Source: Pseudomonadota bacterium
Lineage (GTDB): Bacteria > Myxococcota > Myxococcia > Myxococcales > Myxococcaceae
Direction: 5' to 3'
Length of the DNA: 64,000 bases
NCBI GenBank assembly: GCA_023423535.1
Contig: JAFAFL010000127.1
Coordinates: forward strand, 10,393 to 74,392
Below the pieces are notes generated by a model. That model made no database searches and had not been told where the DNA came from. It saw only the letters and a list, made by a program, of their open reading frames with translations. Below are positions 47,256 through 55,899 of this stretch, piece by piece (the first letter of the stretch is position 1; every line of letters begins with the position of its first letter). A program made the position numbers and the translations under genes.

Positions 47256-48758
47256 GTGGCCAGGACGCTGCTCTTCTCCGGATTCGATCTCCGCGCCCCC
47301 GAGCTTCCCGCCGACGCGCGCCTGCTTCTCCCGCCCCCGTCGCTCCCCGCGCTCGAGCCCTTCGCCGAGGCCTGTGCGCGCGCGCTCGAGGAGCCCCTCT
47401 CCGGCAAGCGGCTCGCCGACTACCTCAAGCCGAACGCGCGCGTGGCGGTGGTGATCGACGATCCGTCGCTGCCGGTGCCGCCGCAGTCGCGCGACTGCCG
47501 GAAGGAAATGCTCGCCGCGGTGCTCTCGGTACTCGAGGACCACGGCGTCGGCCAGAACCGCGTCGCGGTGCTGGTGGCCAACGGGCTCTCTCGGCAGTGG
47601 CGGCAGACGGAGCTGGCGGAGCTCTTCGGCGCGGAGCTGCTGGCGAAGTACCCGGTCCAGTCGCACGACGCGGAGAGCGGCCCGAGCCTGCTGCGCCTGG
47701 GCGAAGAGCCCGAGGGTCCCGTGGAGCTCAACCGCGCGGTGCTCGAGGCAGACGTGCTCGTGCACCTCAACGTGGTGAGCTCGCCGCTGCACGCGGGACT
47801 CTTCGGCGTGGTGAGCGGGACCGCGGGCTATCGAACCGCGCGCTACCTCGCGTCGCCGCAGGTGCTGGCGAAGGACCCCGCGCCGATGCGACCCGGCTCC
47901 GCGTACCACCGCGTGCACGAGCGCATCGCCGGCTGGCTGCGCAAGCAGGTCCCGGTAGTGCAGCTCTCCGCGGTGCTGAACAACGAGCTGTGGCCTCCTG
48001 CGCTCAGCGCGCTGCTGAAGAGCGAGGACGGGCTCACCCGGCCGCTGCAGATGTGGAACGCGCTGCCCGCTGCCGTGCGTCACCGCGCGGCGCGGCACCT
48101 CAAGGCGGGCTACCGGCCCATCGCGGTGCTGAGCGGGGAACCCGAAGCGGTCTCCGCGCGCGCGCTCGAGCTCTTCTACCGTCAGCACGAGGTCTCCACC
48201 GACGGTCAGGCGGACGTGCTGGTGTTCGGGCTGCCGGACCTCGGGCCTTCGTCGATCGGCGCGTCGCAGAACCCGGTGCTCGCCGCGCACCTCGCGCTGG
48301 GCTTCGCGGCGAATCTCTTTACGGATGGGCCGCTCCTGCGCGAGGGCGGCGTGCTCGTCTTCGCCAACCCGCTGACCCCGTCCTTCGATCGTCGCGCGCA
48401 CCTGCCGCACGAGGAGTTCTACGAGAAGGTCCTCCGCATCGAGCGCGATCCCCTCGCCATCCACGAGCGCTTCGAGCCCTACTTCGCGGGACGTCCCGAG
48501 TTCGTCTCCAACTACCAGCGGCGCTTCGCCTTCCATGGCGCGCACCCGCTCTACGCCTGGTACCTCTCGCACGCGGCGCGGAAGCGGGCAGGGCGGATCA
48601 TCGTCGCGCACGGAGACCCGAGAGCCTGCGCGCGGCTCGGCTTCACACCGGCGGTGGACGTGGAGGAGGCGCTCGACAAGGCGAGAGAGTTCACGGGCGG
48701 CAAGCCCGAGGTCGCGGTGATGGCGCTGCCGCCGCCGTTCTGGGTGAAGGTGAAGTAG
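47256..48758 (+). CDS. LarA/DUF2088-like protein
   Basis: A 500-residue protein. The N-terminal half resembles the lactate racemase LarA core: RVAVVIDDPSLPVPP matches the DDxTRPxP loop, and HLNVVSSPLHAGLFGVVSG resembles its second conserved region. Nickel-pincer ligand residues could not all be placed: a His is present in SPLHAGL, but the usual His-His motif is not obvious. No larB, larC or larE lies nearby, so Ni-pincer lactate racemase activity is doubtful. The GTG start is 40 nt from the divergent acetyltransferase. It may be a racemase or epimerase paralogue. Confidence 0.65.
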   Translation: MARTLLFSGFDLRAPELPADARLLLPPPSLPALEPFAEACARALEEPLSGKRLADYLKPNARVAVVIDDPSLPVPPQSRDCRKEMLAAVLSVLEDHGVGQNRVAVLVANGLSRQWRQTELAELFGAELLAKYPVQSHDAESGPSLLRLGEEPEGPVELNRAVLEADVLVHLNVVSSPLHAGLFGVVSGTAGYRTARYLASPQVLAKDPAPMRPGSAYHRVHERIAGWLRKQVPVVQLSAVLNNELWPPALSALLKSEDGLTRPLQMWNALPAAVRHRAARHLKAGYRPIAVLSGEPEAVSARALELFYRQHEVSTDGQADVLVFGLPDLGPSSIGASQNPVLAAHLALGFAANLFTDGPLLREGGVLVFANPLTPSFDRRAHLPHEEFYEKVLRIERDPLAIHERFEPYFAGRPEFVSNYQRRFAFHGAHPLYAWYLSHAARKRAGRIIVAHGDPRACARLGFTPAVDVEEALDKAREFTGGKPEVAVMALPPPFWVKVK

Positions 48759-48784
48759 CGCGGCCGTGTGCTTTGCTCGTCCGC

Positions 48785-49996
48785 ATGGTCATGCGTGACG
48801 GGTCTTTCTCTGCCGCGTTCGTGGGCATGTGCGCAGGCTTCCTCCTCGCCGTCGGCGCGGGTGCCGGTTGTGGTGATGGTGCGCGGGGGGACTGCAACCC
48901 GTCCAGCTGCGCCGGCTGCTGCGACTCTGACGGCGTGTGCCAGGCGGGATTCCTCGACGTGGCCTGCGGAACCGGCGGCGCGGCCTGCGCGGTCTGCACG
49001 TCACCGATGTTCTGCGGCAACGGCGCCTGCTTCAGCCCGGGCGGAGGCGGAGGCGGCGGTGGAAGTGGCGACGGCGGCTCGGGAGGTGACGCGGGGACCG
49101 ATCGCGATGCCGGCACCGGCGACGATGGCGGAACCAGCAGCGACGGTGGAACGGATCGCGATGGCGGCACCGGACTCGACGGCGGCTCGGACCGCGAGGC
49201 GGCTGTCTGCGCGCGCTGGAAGGGCGATCGTGCGGACCGGAGCGAGGGCACCTGGACGGGCAACGTCTCGACCTGCACGCCCGGGGACAACCCGCAGAAC
49301 CGAGCCAACGCGCTGAAGATCATGAACCTCTACCGGTTCATCGCGGACCTCCCGCCGGTGACGACGGATCCGACGAGGGACGCGCGGGCGCAGGCCTGCG
49401 CGCTGATGATGCACGCCAACGGGCAGCTCTCTCACTCGCCGCCTTCGTCGTGGAACTGCTACTCGCAGGATGGAGCGCAGGGCGCCGCGTCGAGCAACAT
49501 CTCTCCGACGCCGGGCGTAGCGGGCGTGGACCTCTACATGATCGACCCGGGCAATCAGACGACGCTCGGGCATCGGCGCTGGATCCTCTCGCCGAAGATC
49601 GGTCCGGTCGGGCTGGGGACGACCTCCTCCTACTCGTGCATGTGGGTCATCGGCGGGAGCGGGAGCGTGCAGCGCACCTACGTCGCCTGGCCGCCGGAGG
49701 GTCCGTTCCCCTTCGCCGCGTTCACCGCGTCGCCCTTCGGCAGCTCGCTCAACGACACCGGCTGGTCGATCCAGTCCGACAGCATCAACCTCAACAACGC
49801 GCAGGTCACCGTCACGCTCGACGATCGCACGCTCCCGGTCACCACCACCGCACTGCAGCAGGGCTTCGGCAACACATACGCCATCCGCTTCAACCCGATG
49901 GGCTGGCTGCCGCAGGCCGGGCAGTCGTATCGGGTGAACGTGAGCAACGTGACCGCGCCGTTCAGCTACGTGGTGGACGTGGTTGCGTGTCCATGA
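48785..49996 (+). CDS. Lipoprotein with CAP (SCP/PR-1) domain
   Basis: A 403-residue lipoprotein: GMCAGFLLAVGAGAGC with lipobox AGAGC, then a Cys-rich head (NPSSCAGCCDSDGVC) and a 55-residue Gly/Asp linker of DGG/DAG type. From ~residue 165 a CAP domain follows: NALKIMNLYRFIADLPPV, the acidic/His site ACALMMHANGQLSHSPP and GHRRWILSPKIG. The C-terminal ~100 residues add a β domain (VTVTLDDRTLPV). Start could be ATG 48785 or 48791. Its stop overlaps the start of the M19 dipeptidase (ATGA), suggesting they work in one place. Bacterial CAP proteins often bind or cut cell-wall or sterol ligands. Confidence 0.75.
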   Translation: MVMRDGSFSAAFVGMCAGFLLAVGAGAGCGDGARGDCNPSSCAGCCDSDGVCQAGFLDVACGTGGAACAVCTSPMFCGNGACFSPGGGGGGGGSGDGGSGGDAGTDRDAGTGDDGGTSSDGGTDRDGGTGLDGGSDREAAVCARWKGDRADRSEGTWTGNVSTCTPGDNPQNRANALKIMNLYRFIADLPPVTTDPTRDARAQACALMMHANGQLSHSPPSSWNCYSQDGAQGAASSNISPTPGVAGVDLYMIDPGNQTTLGHRRWILSPKIGPVGLGTTSSYSCMWVIGGSGSVQRTYVAWPPEGPFPFAAFTASPFGSSLNDTGWSIQSDSINLNNAQVTVTLDDRTLPVTTTALQQGFGNTYAIRFNPMGWLPQAGQSYRVNVSNVTAPFSYVVDVVACP

Positions 49997-51198
49997 TCGC
50001 GCCGCTCGTCGCGGCAGCCCTGGTGCTGAACGCCTCGCCACCGGCGCGCGCGGACCTGCACGTCCACCTCACCATGTCCGACGCGCTGCCCGCCTTCCGC
50101 GGCGAGGTGGACGGGCCGCTGCTCGCGCGTCATCCGGACCAGTGGCTGCGCAACCAGCTCACCACCGAAGGACTTCGAGCCGCGCAGGTGCAGCTCGTGG
50201 TGGGCACCTTGTGGCCGCCGTGGGCGCTGCGGCCGGCGCGCTCCCGCTTCGACGAGTCCCTCCATGCGGTGGAGGCGCTGCGCAGGTTCACGCGCCGCCA
50301 CGCAGGCTTCGTCATCGCAGAGAACCCCGAGCACGCCCGCCGGCTGATGGCGCGCGACCTCATCGCGGTGGTGCCGCACCTCGAGGGCACGCAGGGCGTC
50401 CGGAGCGCGGACGACATCGACGTGCTCTACGCGGCGGGCGTGCGCTCTTTGGGCCTCGTGCACTTCGCGGACAACGCGCTGGCGGAGGCGCGCGAAGGAC
50501 AGTTCGGGCCGCTCTCGGATCTCCTGCAACGCAGACGCAAAGCGGAGGAGGGCGGCCTCACGCCGCTGGGCCGCGAGGTGGTGGAGCGGATGATCGCGCT
50601 GGGGATGATCATCGACCTCGCGCACGCGAACGAGCGCACCCAGGACGCGGTGCTCGCGCTGGCGGAGGCGAAGGGCGTCCCGGTCATGTACTCCCACGCC
50701 GGCAGCGAGCTGCGCGTGGTGCGGACGCTGGACGAAGCGCGTTCGCGGCGCATCGCCGAGGGCGGCGGGATCATCGGCATCGGCGTGTTCCGGCACGACA
50801 TGCTCCTGCCGGTCCCTGAAGAGTCACGACTGCCGGGCCACGTGCTCGACACCTGCGACGACACGGTGGCGCACTGGCGGCACTACGCGAAGCTGGCGGG
50901 TGCGCAGAACGTGATGCTCGGCAGCGACTTCAACAGCCCCATCCACCGGCCTCGCGCGGGCGGGAGCTGTCCGCACGGCATCCGCAACGTCACCGACCTG
51001 CCGGACCTCTTCGGCGCGCTGGAGAGACACGGCGTGCCGCGCGAGGCGATCGACGGATCGGCGGAGCGGCTTCTCCAACTATGGGAGCGCGTGGAGGGCG
51101 CTGCCGATCCGCAGGCACGCGCGAGCGCAAGGGCGCTGCAATCCACGCGAACACGCCCGCGAGAGGAACCCGCCACCGAACGCGACTCGCCGCTCTGA
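49993..51198 (+). CDS. Exported M19-family (membrane dipeptidase) protein
   Basis: A 401-residue zinc dipeptidase with a short signal (IAPLVAAALVLNASPPARA). M19 landmarks: the HxH-type DLHVHL at the mature N-terminus (normally DxHxD), the bridging Glu in VVPHLEGTQGV, YSHAGSELR (SHS-type second His), and MLGSDFNSPIHRP (GSDFDG-type). The barrel length (~350) fits. It would split dipeptides, with periplasmic turnover likely. It is translationally coupled to the CAP lipoprotein and convergent with the CDF gene, 3 bp apart. Confidence 0.85.
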   Translation: MIAPLVAAALVLNASPPARADLHVHLTMSDALPAFRGEVDGPLLARHPDQWLRNQLTTEGLRAAQVQLVVGTLWPPWALRPARSRFDESLHAVEALRRFTRRHAGFVIAENPEHARRLMARDLIAVVPHLEGTQGVRSADDIDVLYAAGVRSLGLVHFADNALAEAREGQFGPLSDLLQRRRKAEEGGLTPLGREVVERMIALGMIIDLAHANERTQDAVLALAEAKGVPVMYSHAGSELRVVRTLDEARSRRIAEGGGIIGIGVFRHDMLLPVPEESRLPGHVLDTCDDTVAHWRHYAKLAGAQNVMLGSDFNSPIHRPRAGGSCPHGIRNVTDLPDLFGALERHGVPREAIDGSAERLLQLWERVEGAADPQARASARALQSTRTRPREEPATERDSPL

Positions 51199-51201
51199 AG
51201 G

Positions 51202-52263
51202 TCAGCGCCCAGGCTCGTCGCGTCCCGGCCCGGTCGCGCCGTCCACGTCGAGCGGCTCCGGCCCCGCCCACGACTCACGCCGGTGCAGACACTGCACGTC
51301 GCTGCAGCCAGCGCACTCGTTCCCGTTGCAGGGGTCGAGGTGCAGCGCGATCTCGCCGTTCATCCCGGCGTGGGTTTTGACCCGTTCCTCGAGGTCGAGG
51401 ATCGCCTCGTGGGCCTTTGCCACCGACCAGTGCGCGGGCACGAACACGTGCGCATCCACGTGGACGAGGTCTCCCGAACGGATTGCCCGCAGTCGGTGCA
51501 CGCCGCTCACGCCCGGCACGCGCTCCGCGTCGAAGGCTCGGACCAGCCGCTCCAACAACTTCGGATCCTCGCGATCGAGCAGTCCGTCCACCGACTGCTT
51601 CACCAGCCGCGCGCCGGTCCGCACGAGCATCAGGCCGATGACCAGCGCCGCCACCGGATCGAGCCACGCCCACCCGGTCACGCGCGCGAGCAGCAGCCCC
51701 ACGAAAGCGCCGGCGGTCGTCCACACGTCCGCGAGCACGTGGTGCCCGTCGGCCACCAGCGTCATCGAGCCGGTCTGCTCTCCGGTGCGCAGGAGGTAGC
51801 GGCCCAGCACGAAGTTGCCCAGCGCCGCGCCCGCCGCGAGCACGAGGCCCACGTCCATCTGCCGCAGCTCCACCCCGACGATCAGCGCGCGCACGCCCGT
51901 ATAGAGGATGAGCACCGCGGCAAAGGCCACGAGCCCGCCCTCGAAGGCGGCGGAGAGGAACTCCACCTTGCCGTGGCCGTAGGGATGGTCGCGGTCCGCC
52001 GGCTTCTCGGCGAAGCGGATGGCGAAGAACGCGAAGCCCGACGCGAGCACGTTGACGATCGACTCCAGCGCGTCCGACAGGAGCGCGGTCGAGCCGCTGA
52101 AGTACCAGCCGAGCAGCTTCGCGCCGAAGATGGTCACGCCCGCCACCAGCGAGAGCGTCGCCGCCAGGCGCCTCCGCCGCTGGTTCGGCGTGGAGGGCGC
52201 CACGGCCTCGTCGTGCGCCGGCCTCGCGGCGCTCCCGCCCGTCTCGTTCGTCACGTCTGCCAC
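51202..52263 (-). CDS. Cation-diffusion-facilitator (CDF) metal exporter with Cys cluster
   Basis: A 353-residue CDF protein with six membrane helices. Metal-site residues are visible in SDALESIVNVLASGF (helix 2) and ADGHHVLADVWTTAG (helix 5: HxxxD), and DRDHPYGHGKVEF links helices 2 and 3. The C-terminal cytoplasmic domain (VHRLRAIRSGDLVHVDAHV) dimerises. Unusually, the tail has CNGNECAGCSDVQC, a four-Cys cluster next to CLHRRE. The GTG at 52263 with GAGGA before it is used; GTG 52254 is possible. It exports Zn, Fe, Co or similar divalent metal. Confidence 0.9.
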   Translation of the reverse strand: MADVTNETGGSAARPAHDEAVAPSTPNQRRRRLAATLSLVAGVTIFGAKLLGWYFSGSTALLSDALESIVNVLASGFAFFAIRFAEKPADRDHPYGHGKVEFLSAAFEGGLVAFAAVLILYTGVRALIVGVELRQMDVGLVLAAGAALGNFVLGRYLLRTGEQTGSMTLVADGHHVLADVWTTAGAFVGLLLARVTGWAWLDPVAALVIGLMLVRTGARLVKQSVDGLLDREDPKLLERLVRAFDAERVPGVSGVHRLRAIRSGDLVHVDAHVFVPAHWSVAKAHEAILDLEERVKTHAGMNGEIALHLDPCNGNECAGCSDVQCLHRRESWAGPEPLDVDGATGPGRDEPGR

Positions 52264-52294
52264 GTCCGTCCCGTCCTCACGTTCCGAACCTACC

Positions 52295-52307
52295 GCGCAA
52301 ATTGCGC
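52295..52307. promoter_or_regulatory. Perfect 13-bp palindrome between the exporter and tnaA-like genes
   Basis: GCGCAAATTGCGC (52295-52307) is a perfect palindrome with a central A. It lies 31 nt upstream of the CDF GTG and 146 nt upstream of the ATG of the tryptophanase-like gene. An operator for either promoter is plausible. Confidence 0.45.
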
Positions 52308-52453
52308 GCGCCTGCCGGTGGACGCGCAAGACGTGCGCGCCTGCACATGCCCGAGTCCCTTCCCGCGCCTCCCGGTGCACGCCGCACACCAGCGGTGGGC
52401 TCGGGACGTGCAGAGCCCGGCGCCGGACCGCAGCGCCAACAGATGGGACCCAC

Positions 52454-53794
52454 ATGATGCTCCCCGAGCCCTTCCGCATCCGCAGCGTCGAGCGGGTGCG
52501 CCTGCCCACGCGAGACGAGCGCAAGAGCGCGCTGCAGAGGGCCGGCTACAACCTCTTCCGGCTCAGCGCGCGCGACGTGTTCATCGACCTGCTGACCGAC
52601 TCGGGCACCGGCGCGATGAGCGACCGGCAGTGGGCCGCGATGCACGAGGCCGACGAGAGCTACGCCGGCAGCGCGAGCTGGGAGCGCTTCCGCGACGCGG
52701 TCCGCAAGGTCACCGGCTTCCCCGAGGTCATCCCCGCGCACCAGGGCCGCGCCGCCGAGCGCATCCTCCTCGAGACGATCCTGCGCCCCGGCGACGTGTG
52801 TGTGTCCAACGCGCTCTTCGACACCACGCGCGCGAACGTGGAGCGCGTGGGCGCTCGCGGAGTCGACCTGCCGTCGGTGCACGCGATGGATCCTTCCGAC
52901 CCGAACCCGATGAAGGGGGCCATCGATCTCCAGCGGCTGGCGGAGGTGCTCGAGCGGGAGCCCGTCCGCTGCGTCATCCTCACCTGCACCGCGAACGGGA
53001 CCGGCGGGCATCCGGTGCCGCTGGCGAACGTGCGCGAGGCCTCGGCGCTCTGCCGCAAGCGCGGGGTGCCGCTCTTTATCGACGCGGCGCGCTTCGCGGA
53101 GAACGCGGCGCTGCTCACGAGGCGCGATCCGGAGTGCAGAGGACGCACCGCCGCGGACGTCTCGCGCGCGATCTTCGACCTCGCCGACGGCTGCCTGATG
53201 AGCGCGAAGAAGAACGGGCTCGCGCACATCGGCGGGTTCCTCGCGTTGAGGGACGGCGCGCTGGCGGAGCGGCTGCGCCAGAACCTCATCGTCACCGAGG
53301 GCTTCGAGACCTACGGCGGGCTCGCCGGCCGCGACCTCGACGCGATCGCGCTGGGGCTGGAGGAGGCGCTCGACGAGGAGCTGCTCGCGTACCGGCTCGA
53401 CCAGGCGGAGGGCCTGCACCGGATGCTCGCTGAACGCGGCGTCCCGGTCGCCAATCCTCCCGGCGGTCACGCGGTGTACGTCGATGCGGCGGCCATGCTC
53501 CCGCACCTGCGCGCGGAGGATCTGCCGGGCCAGTCGGTGGCGCTCGCGCTCTACGTGGAGGGCGCGGTGCGCGCCTGCGAAGTCGGCACGCTCATGTTCC
53601 CCGGCCGGCCGCAGGGCGCGCCGGAGCTGGTGCGGCTGGCGATTCCGTGGCGCACCTACACTGCATCGCATCTCCAATACGTGGCGGATGCGCTGGGCCG
53701 CATCAGCGAGAACCGGCGTGCGTTGGGCGCGGTCCGCATCGTCGAAGCGCCCTCGGTGCTCCGTCACTTCCGCGCGGTGATGGTGCCGGCATGA
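52454..53794 (+). CDS. tnaA: Tryptophanase-like PLP β-eliminating lyase
   Basis: A 446-residue protein following the tryptophanase/tyrosine-phenol-lyase family end to end: PEPFRIRSVERVRLPTRDER, IDLLTDSGTGAMSDRQWA, AHQGRAAERILL, DAARFAENAALL, PLP-lysine Lys253 in MSAKKNG, GGLAGRDLDAIA, PGGHAVYVDA and RLAIPWRTYT. In phenol-lyase an Arg (R381) binds the phenol; here the same place is Val377 (RACEVGTLM), as in tryptophanase (Ile). It would therefore release indole, pyruvate and ammonia from tryptophan. Either ATG 52454 or 52457 may start it. No tryptophan leader peptide was found. Its stop overlaps apt (ATGA). Confidence 0.85.
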   Translation: MMLPEPFRIRSVERVRLPTRDERKSALQRAGYNLFRLSARDVFIDLLTDSGTGAMSDRQWAAMHEADESYAGSASWERFRDAVRKVTGFPEVIPAHQGRAAERILLETILRPGDVCVSNALFDTTRANVERVGARGVDLPSVHAMDPSDPNPMKGAIDLQRLAEVLEREPVRCVILTCTANGTGGHPVPLANVREASALCRKRGVPLFIDAARFAENAALLTRRDPECRGRTAADVSRAIFDLADGCLMSAKKNGLAHIGGFLALRDGALAERLRQNLIVTEGFETYGGLAGRDLDAIALGLEEALDEELLAYRLDQAEGLHRMLAERGVPVANPPGGHAVYVDAAAMLPHLRAEDLPGQSVALALYVEGAVRACEVGTLMFPGRPQGAPELVRLAIPWRTYTASHLQYVADALGRISENRRALGAVRIVEAPSVLRHFRAVMVPA

Positions 53795-54318
53795 CCGCGA
53801 TGCTCCGGCAGCAGATCCGCGACGTGCCCGACTTTCCGCAGAAGGGCATCGTCTTCAAGGACATCACCCCCATCCTCTCGGACGCGCGCCACTTCCGCGA
53901 TGCGGTGGACGGGCTTGCGGCGCCGTTCACCGGACAGCGCATCGACAAGGTGGTGGGCATCGAGTCGCGTGGCTTCGTGTTCGGCGCGCCGCTGGCGTAC
54001 CTGCTCGGCGCCGGGTTCACGCTGATGCGCAAGCCGGGGAAGCTGCCGTGGCGCGCCATCCGCGAGTCCTACTCGCTCGAGTACGGCGAGAACGCGGTGG
54101 AGCTGCACGAAGACGCCATCCACCCCGGCGAGCGCGTGCTCATCGTGGACGACCTGCTCGCCACCGGAGGAACCGCGGAGGCGGCGGGGAGGCTCGTCGC
54201 GCGGCAGGGCGGGCTCATCGTCGGCTACGCGTTCGTGGTGGAGCTCGCCTTCCTCGAGGGCGCGCGCAGGCTCGGCGCGGCGCCGGTGCATGCGCTCATC
54301 CGTTACGAGCATCCCTAG
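53791..54318 (+). CDS. apt: Adenine phosphoribosyltransferase
   Basis: A 175-residue enzyme making AMP from adenine and PRPP. It begins MTAMLRQQIRDVPDFPQKGI and then has the APT strand VFKDITP. The PRPP-binding motif is VLIVDDLLATGGTA; the adenine site includes GIESRGFVFG and LMRKPGKLPW. Length matches the short form (~170-180). It is translationally coupled to tnaA-like upstream and precedes mtnP by 9 nt, whose product adenine it can use. Confidence 0.95.
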   Translation: MTAMLRQQIRDVPDFPQKGIVFKDITPILSDARHFRDAVDGLAAPFTGQRIDKVVGIESRGFVFGAPLAYLLGAGFTLMRKPGKLPWRAIRESYSLEYGENAVELHEDAIHPGERVLIVDDLLATGGTAEAAGRLVARQGGLIVGYAFVVELAFLEGARRLGAAPVHALIRYEHP

Positions 54319-54327
54319 GAGACGGCC

Positions 54328-55227
54328 ATGGCATTCGGAAGGCTCGGCATCATCGGCGGCAGTGGGTTGGGCGCGGCGCTCTCGGGCCTCGCGCGCGAGT
54401 CGAACGCGAAGGCGGAGCTCCGGCAGGTGGAGACGCCCTTCGGAGATCCGTCGGGGTCGATCACGCTGACGGAGCTCGACGGGGTGCCGGTGGCGCTGCT
54501 CTCGCGGCACGGCCCGGGACACCTCTACAACCCGAGCCGCGTGCCCTATCGCGCGAACCTCTTCGCGCTGAAGCAGGTGGGCGTGACGCACGTGCTCGCC
54601 AGCGCGGCGGCGGGAAGCCTGCGCGAGGAGATCGCCCCCGGAGACCTCGTGGTGTGCGACCAGGTCATCGACCGCACCTTCCGGCGGGCCTCCACCTTCT
54701 TCGACGAGCTCGCGGTGCACGTGGAGCTGGGGCAGCCGTTCTGCTCCACGCTGCGCGGGCTCTTGCTCGCGTCCGCGCCGGAGGTCGAAGCGCGGGTGCA
54801 CGCGGCGGGGACGTACGTCTGCATGGAGGGCCCGCAGCTCTCGACCCGCGCGGAGAGCGAGTGGCACCGGACGATGGGCGCGCACCTCATCGGGATGACG
54901 CTGATGCCGGAGGCGAAGCTCGCCCGCGAGGCGGAGCTCTGCTACGCGGCCGTCGCCCTGCCCACCGACTACGACTGCTGGCGGCCCGCGCCGAACGACG
55001 TGCCCGGGATGGCGCTGCTCGGAGAGATCGCGCGGAACCTCTCCAACGCCACGGAGCGGGCGCTCGCGCTCATCCGTGCTGCGGCACCGAAGATTGCGCA
55101 GGGCGCAGCGGGGCACTGTCACTGCCAGGAGGCGCTGACGCTCGGCATCTGGTCCGACCGCGCGCGCATCCCCGACGAGCTGCGCAACCGGCTCTCGCTG
55201 CTGCTCGCGCGGCCCCTGGCGGCATAG
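54328..55227 (+). CDS. mtnP: S-methyl-5'-thioadenosine phosphorylase (MtnP)
   Basis: A 299-residue enzyme that splits 5'-methylthioadenosine with phosphate to adenine and 5-methylthioribose-1-phosphate. Phosphate loops IGGSGLG and RHGPGHLYNPSRVPYRAN, the purine/substrate strand YVCMEGPQLSTRAES and the MTAP-typical MTLMPEAKLAREAELCYAAV plus LPTDYDCW are present. The last favours MTAP over purine nucleoside phosphorylase. The tail (CHCQEAL) has an extra Cys pair. AGGAG lies 7 nt before the ATG. Confidence 0.9.
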   Translation: MAFGRLGIIGGSGLGAALSGLARESNAKAELRQVETPFGDPSGSITLTELDGVPVALLSRHGPGHLYNPSRVPYRANLFALKQVGVTHVLASAAAGSLREEIAPGDLVVCDQVIDRTFRRASTFFDELAVHVELGQPFCSTLRGLLLASAPEVEARVHAAGTYVCMEGPQLSTRAESEWHRTMGAHLIGMTLMPEAKLAREAELCYAAVALPTDYDCWRPAPNDVPGMALLGEIARNLSNATERALALIRAAAPKIAQGAAGHCHCQEALTLGIWSDRARIPDELRNRLSLLLARPLAA

Positions 55228-55239
55228 GGTGCCCGCGCG

Positions 55240-55899
55240 ATGAGCGAGGCGCTGCTGCGCGAAGAGGTCATCCGGTTCTGCCGGCTCCTGCACGCGAAGG
55301 GCTGGCTGGCCGCGGCGGACGGGAACCTGTCGGTGAGGCTCGCGCCCGATCGCGTGCTCGTCACCCCCAGCGCGGTGCCGAAGGCCTTTCTCACGCCCGA
55401 GGACCTCGTGGTGGTGGATGGGCAGGGACGTCTCCTCGAGGGCTCGCGTCCACCGACGACCGAGCTGCCGATGCACCTCGAGGCGTTGCGCGTTCGCCCC
55501 GACGTGCGCGCGGTCGTCCACGCCCACCCGCCCACCTGCATCGCGCTGAGCCTCGTGAAGGACGCGGTGCTCGACGGTGTGCTGCCGGAGGTCATCCTCG
55601 ACGTGGGTCGGCTGGCGATCGTCCCCTACGCGAGGCCCGGAACCGTTGAACTGGCGGACGCCATCTCGCGGGAGCTCGCCGCGCGCGACGCGGTGATCCT
55701 CGAGCGACATGGTTCGCTGTCGGTGGGCGCGACGCTGCTCGATGCCTACGCGCTGACAGAGCGGCTCGAGCACGCCGCTCAGGTCTTGTGGATGGCGCAC
55801 GCGATTGGCAGGCCCACCCGGTTGTCTGCCGCCGAGGCCGACGCCCTGGAGTCGTTACATGCACGCAACCGAGATGCTCGTACCGCTCGCGTGGGATGA
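55240..55899 (+). CDS. Class II aldolase, probable methylthioribulose-1-P aldolase
   Basis: A 219-residue enzyme of the fuculose-phosphate-aldolase/MtnB family. By spacing with FucA, catalytic Glu73 is Glu75 here (PTTELPMH), and the zinc ligands His92, His94, His155 are His94, His96 (VVHAHPP) and His157 (ERHGSL), a constant offset of two. GNLSVRLAPD and TPSAVPKAFLTPEDLVVV complete the fold. It lies between mtnP and mtnA, so the natural substrate is most likely 5-methylthioribulose-1-phosphate, split to DHAP and methylthioacetaldehyde. Fuculose or other sugar phosphates, or an MtnB dehydratase role, remain possible. Confidence 0.8.
   Translation: MSEALLREEVIRFCRLLHAKGWLAAADGNLSVRLAPDRVLVTPSAVPKAFLTPEDLVVVDGQGRLLEGSRPPTTELPMHLEALRVRPDVRAVVHAHPPTCIALSLVKDAVLDGVLPEVILDVGRLAIVPYARPGTVELADAISRELAARDAVILERHGSLSVGATLLDAYALTERLEHAAQVLWMAHAIGRPTRLSAAEADALESLHARNRDARTARVG

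Noticed and set aside
52347..52457. 36-codon upstream open frame before the tryptophanase-like gene, possible tnaC-type leader
   Set aside because: It has no Trp codon and no ribosome site, and lacks the W...D...P pattern of tnaC.
52454..53794. Tyrosine phenol-lyase
   Set aside because: The phenol-binding Arg of TPL is Val377 here, while the family core is otherwise conserved; tryptophanase fits better.
55240..55899. MtnB dehydratase of the classical methionine salvage route
   Set aside because: The FucA Glu/His3 layout is intact and no MtnC or MtnD is present nearby; aldolase is more likely, though not excluded.
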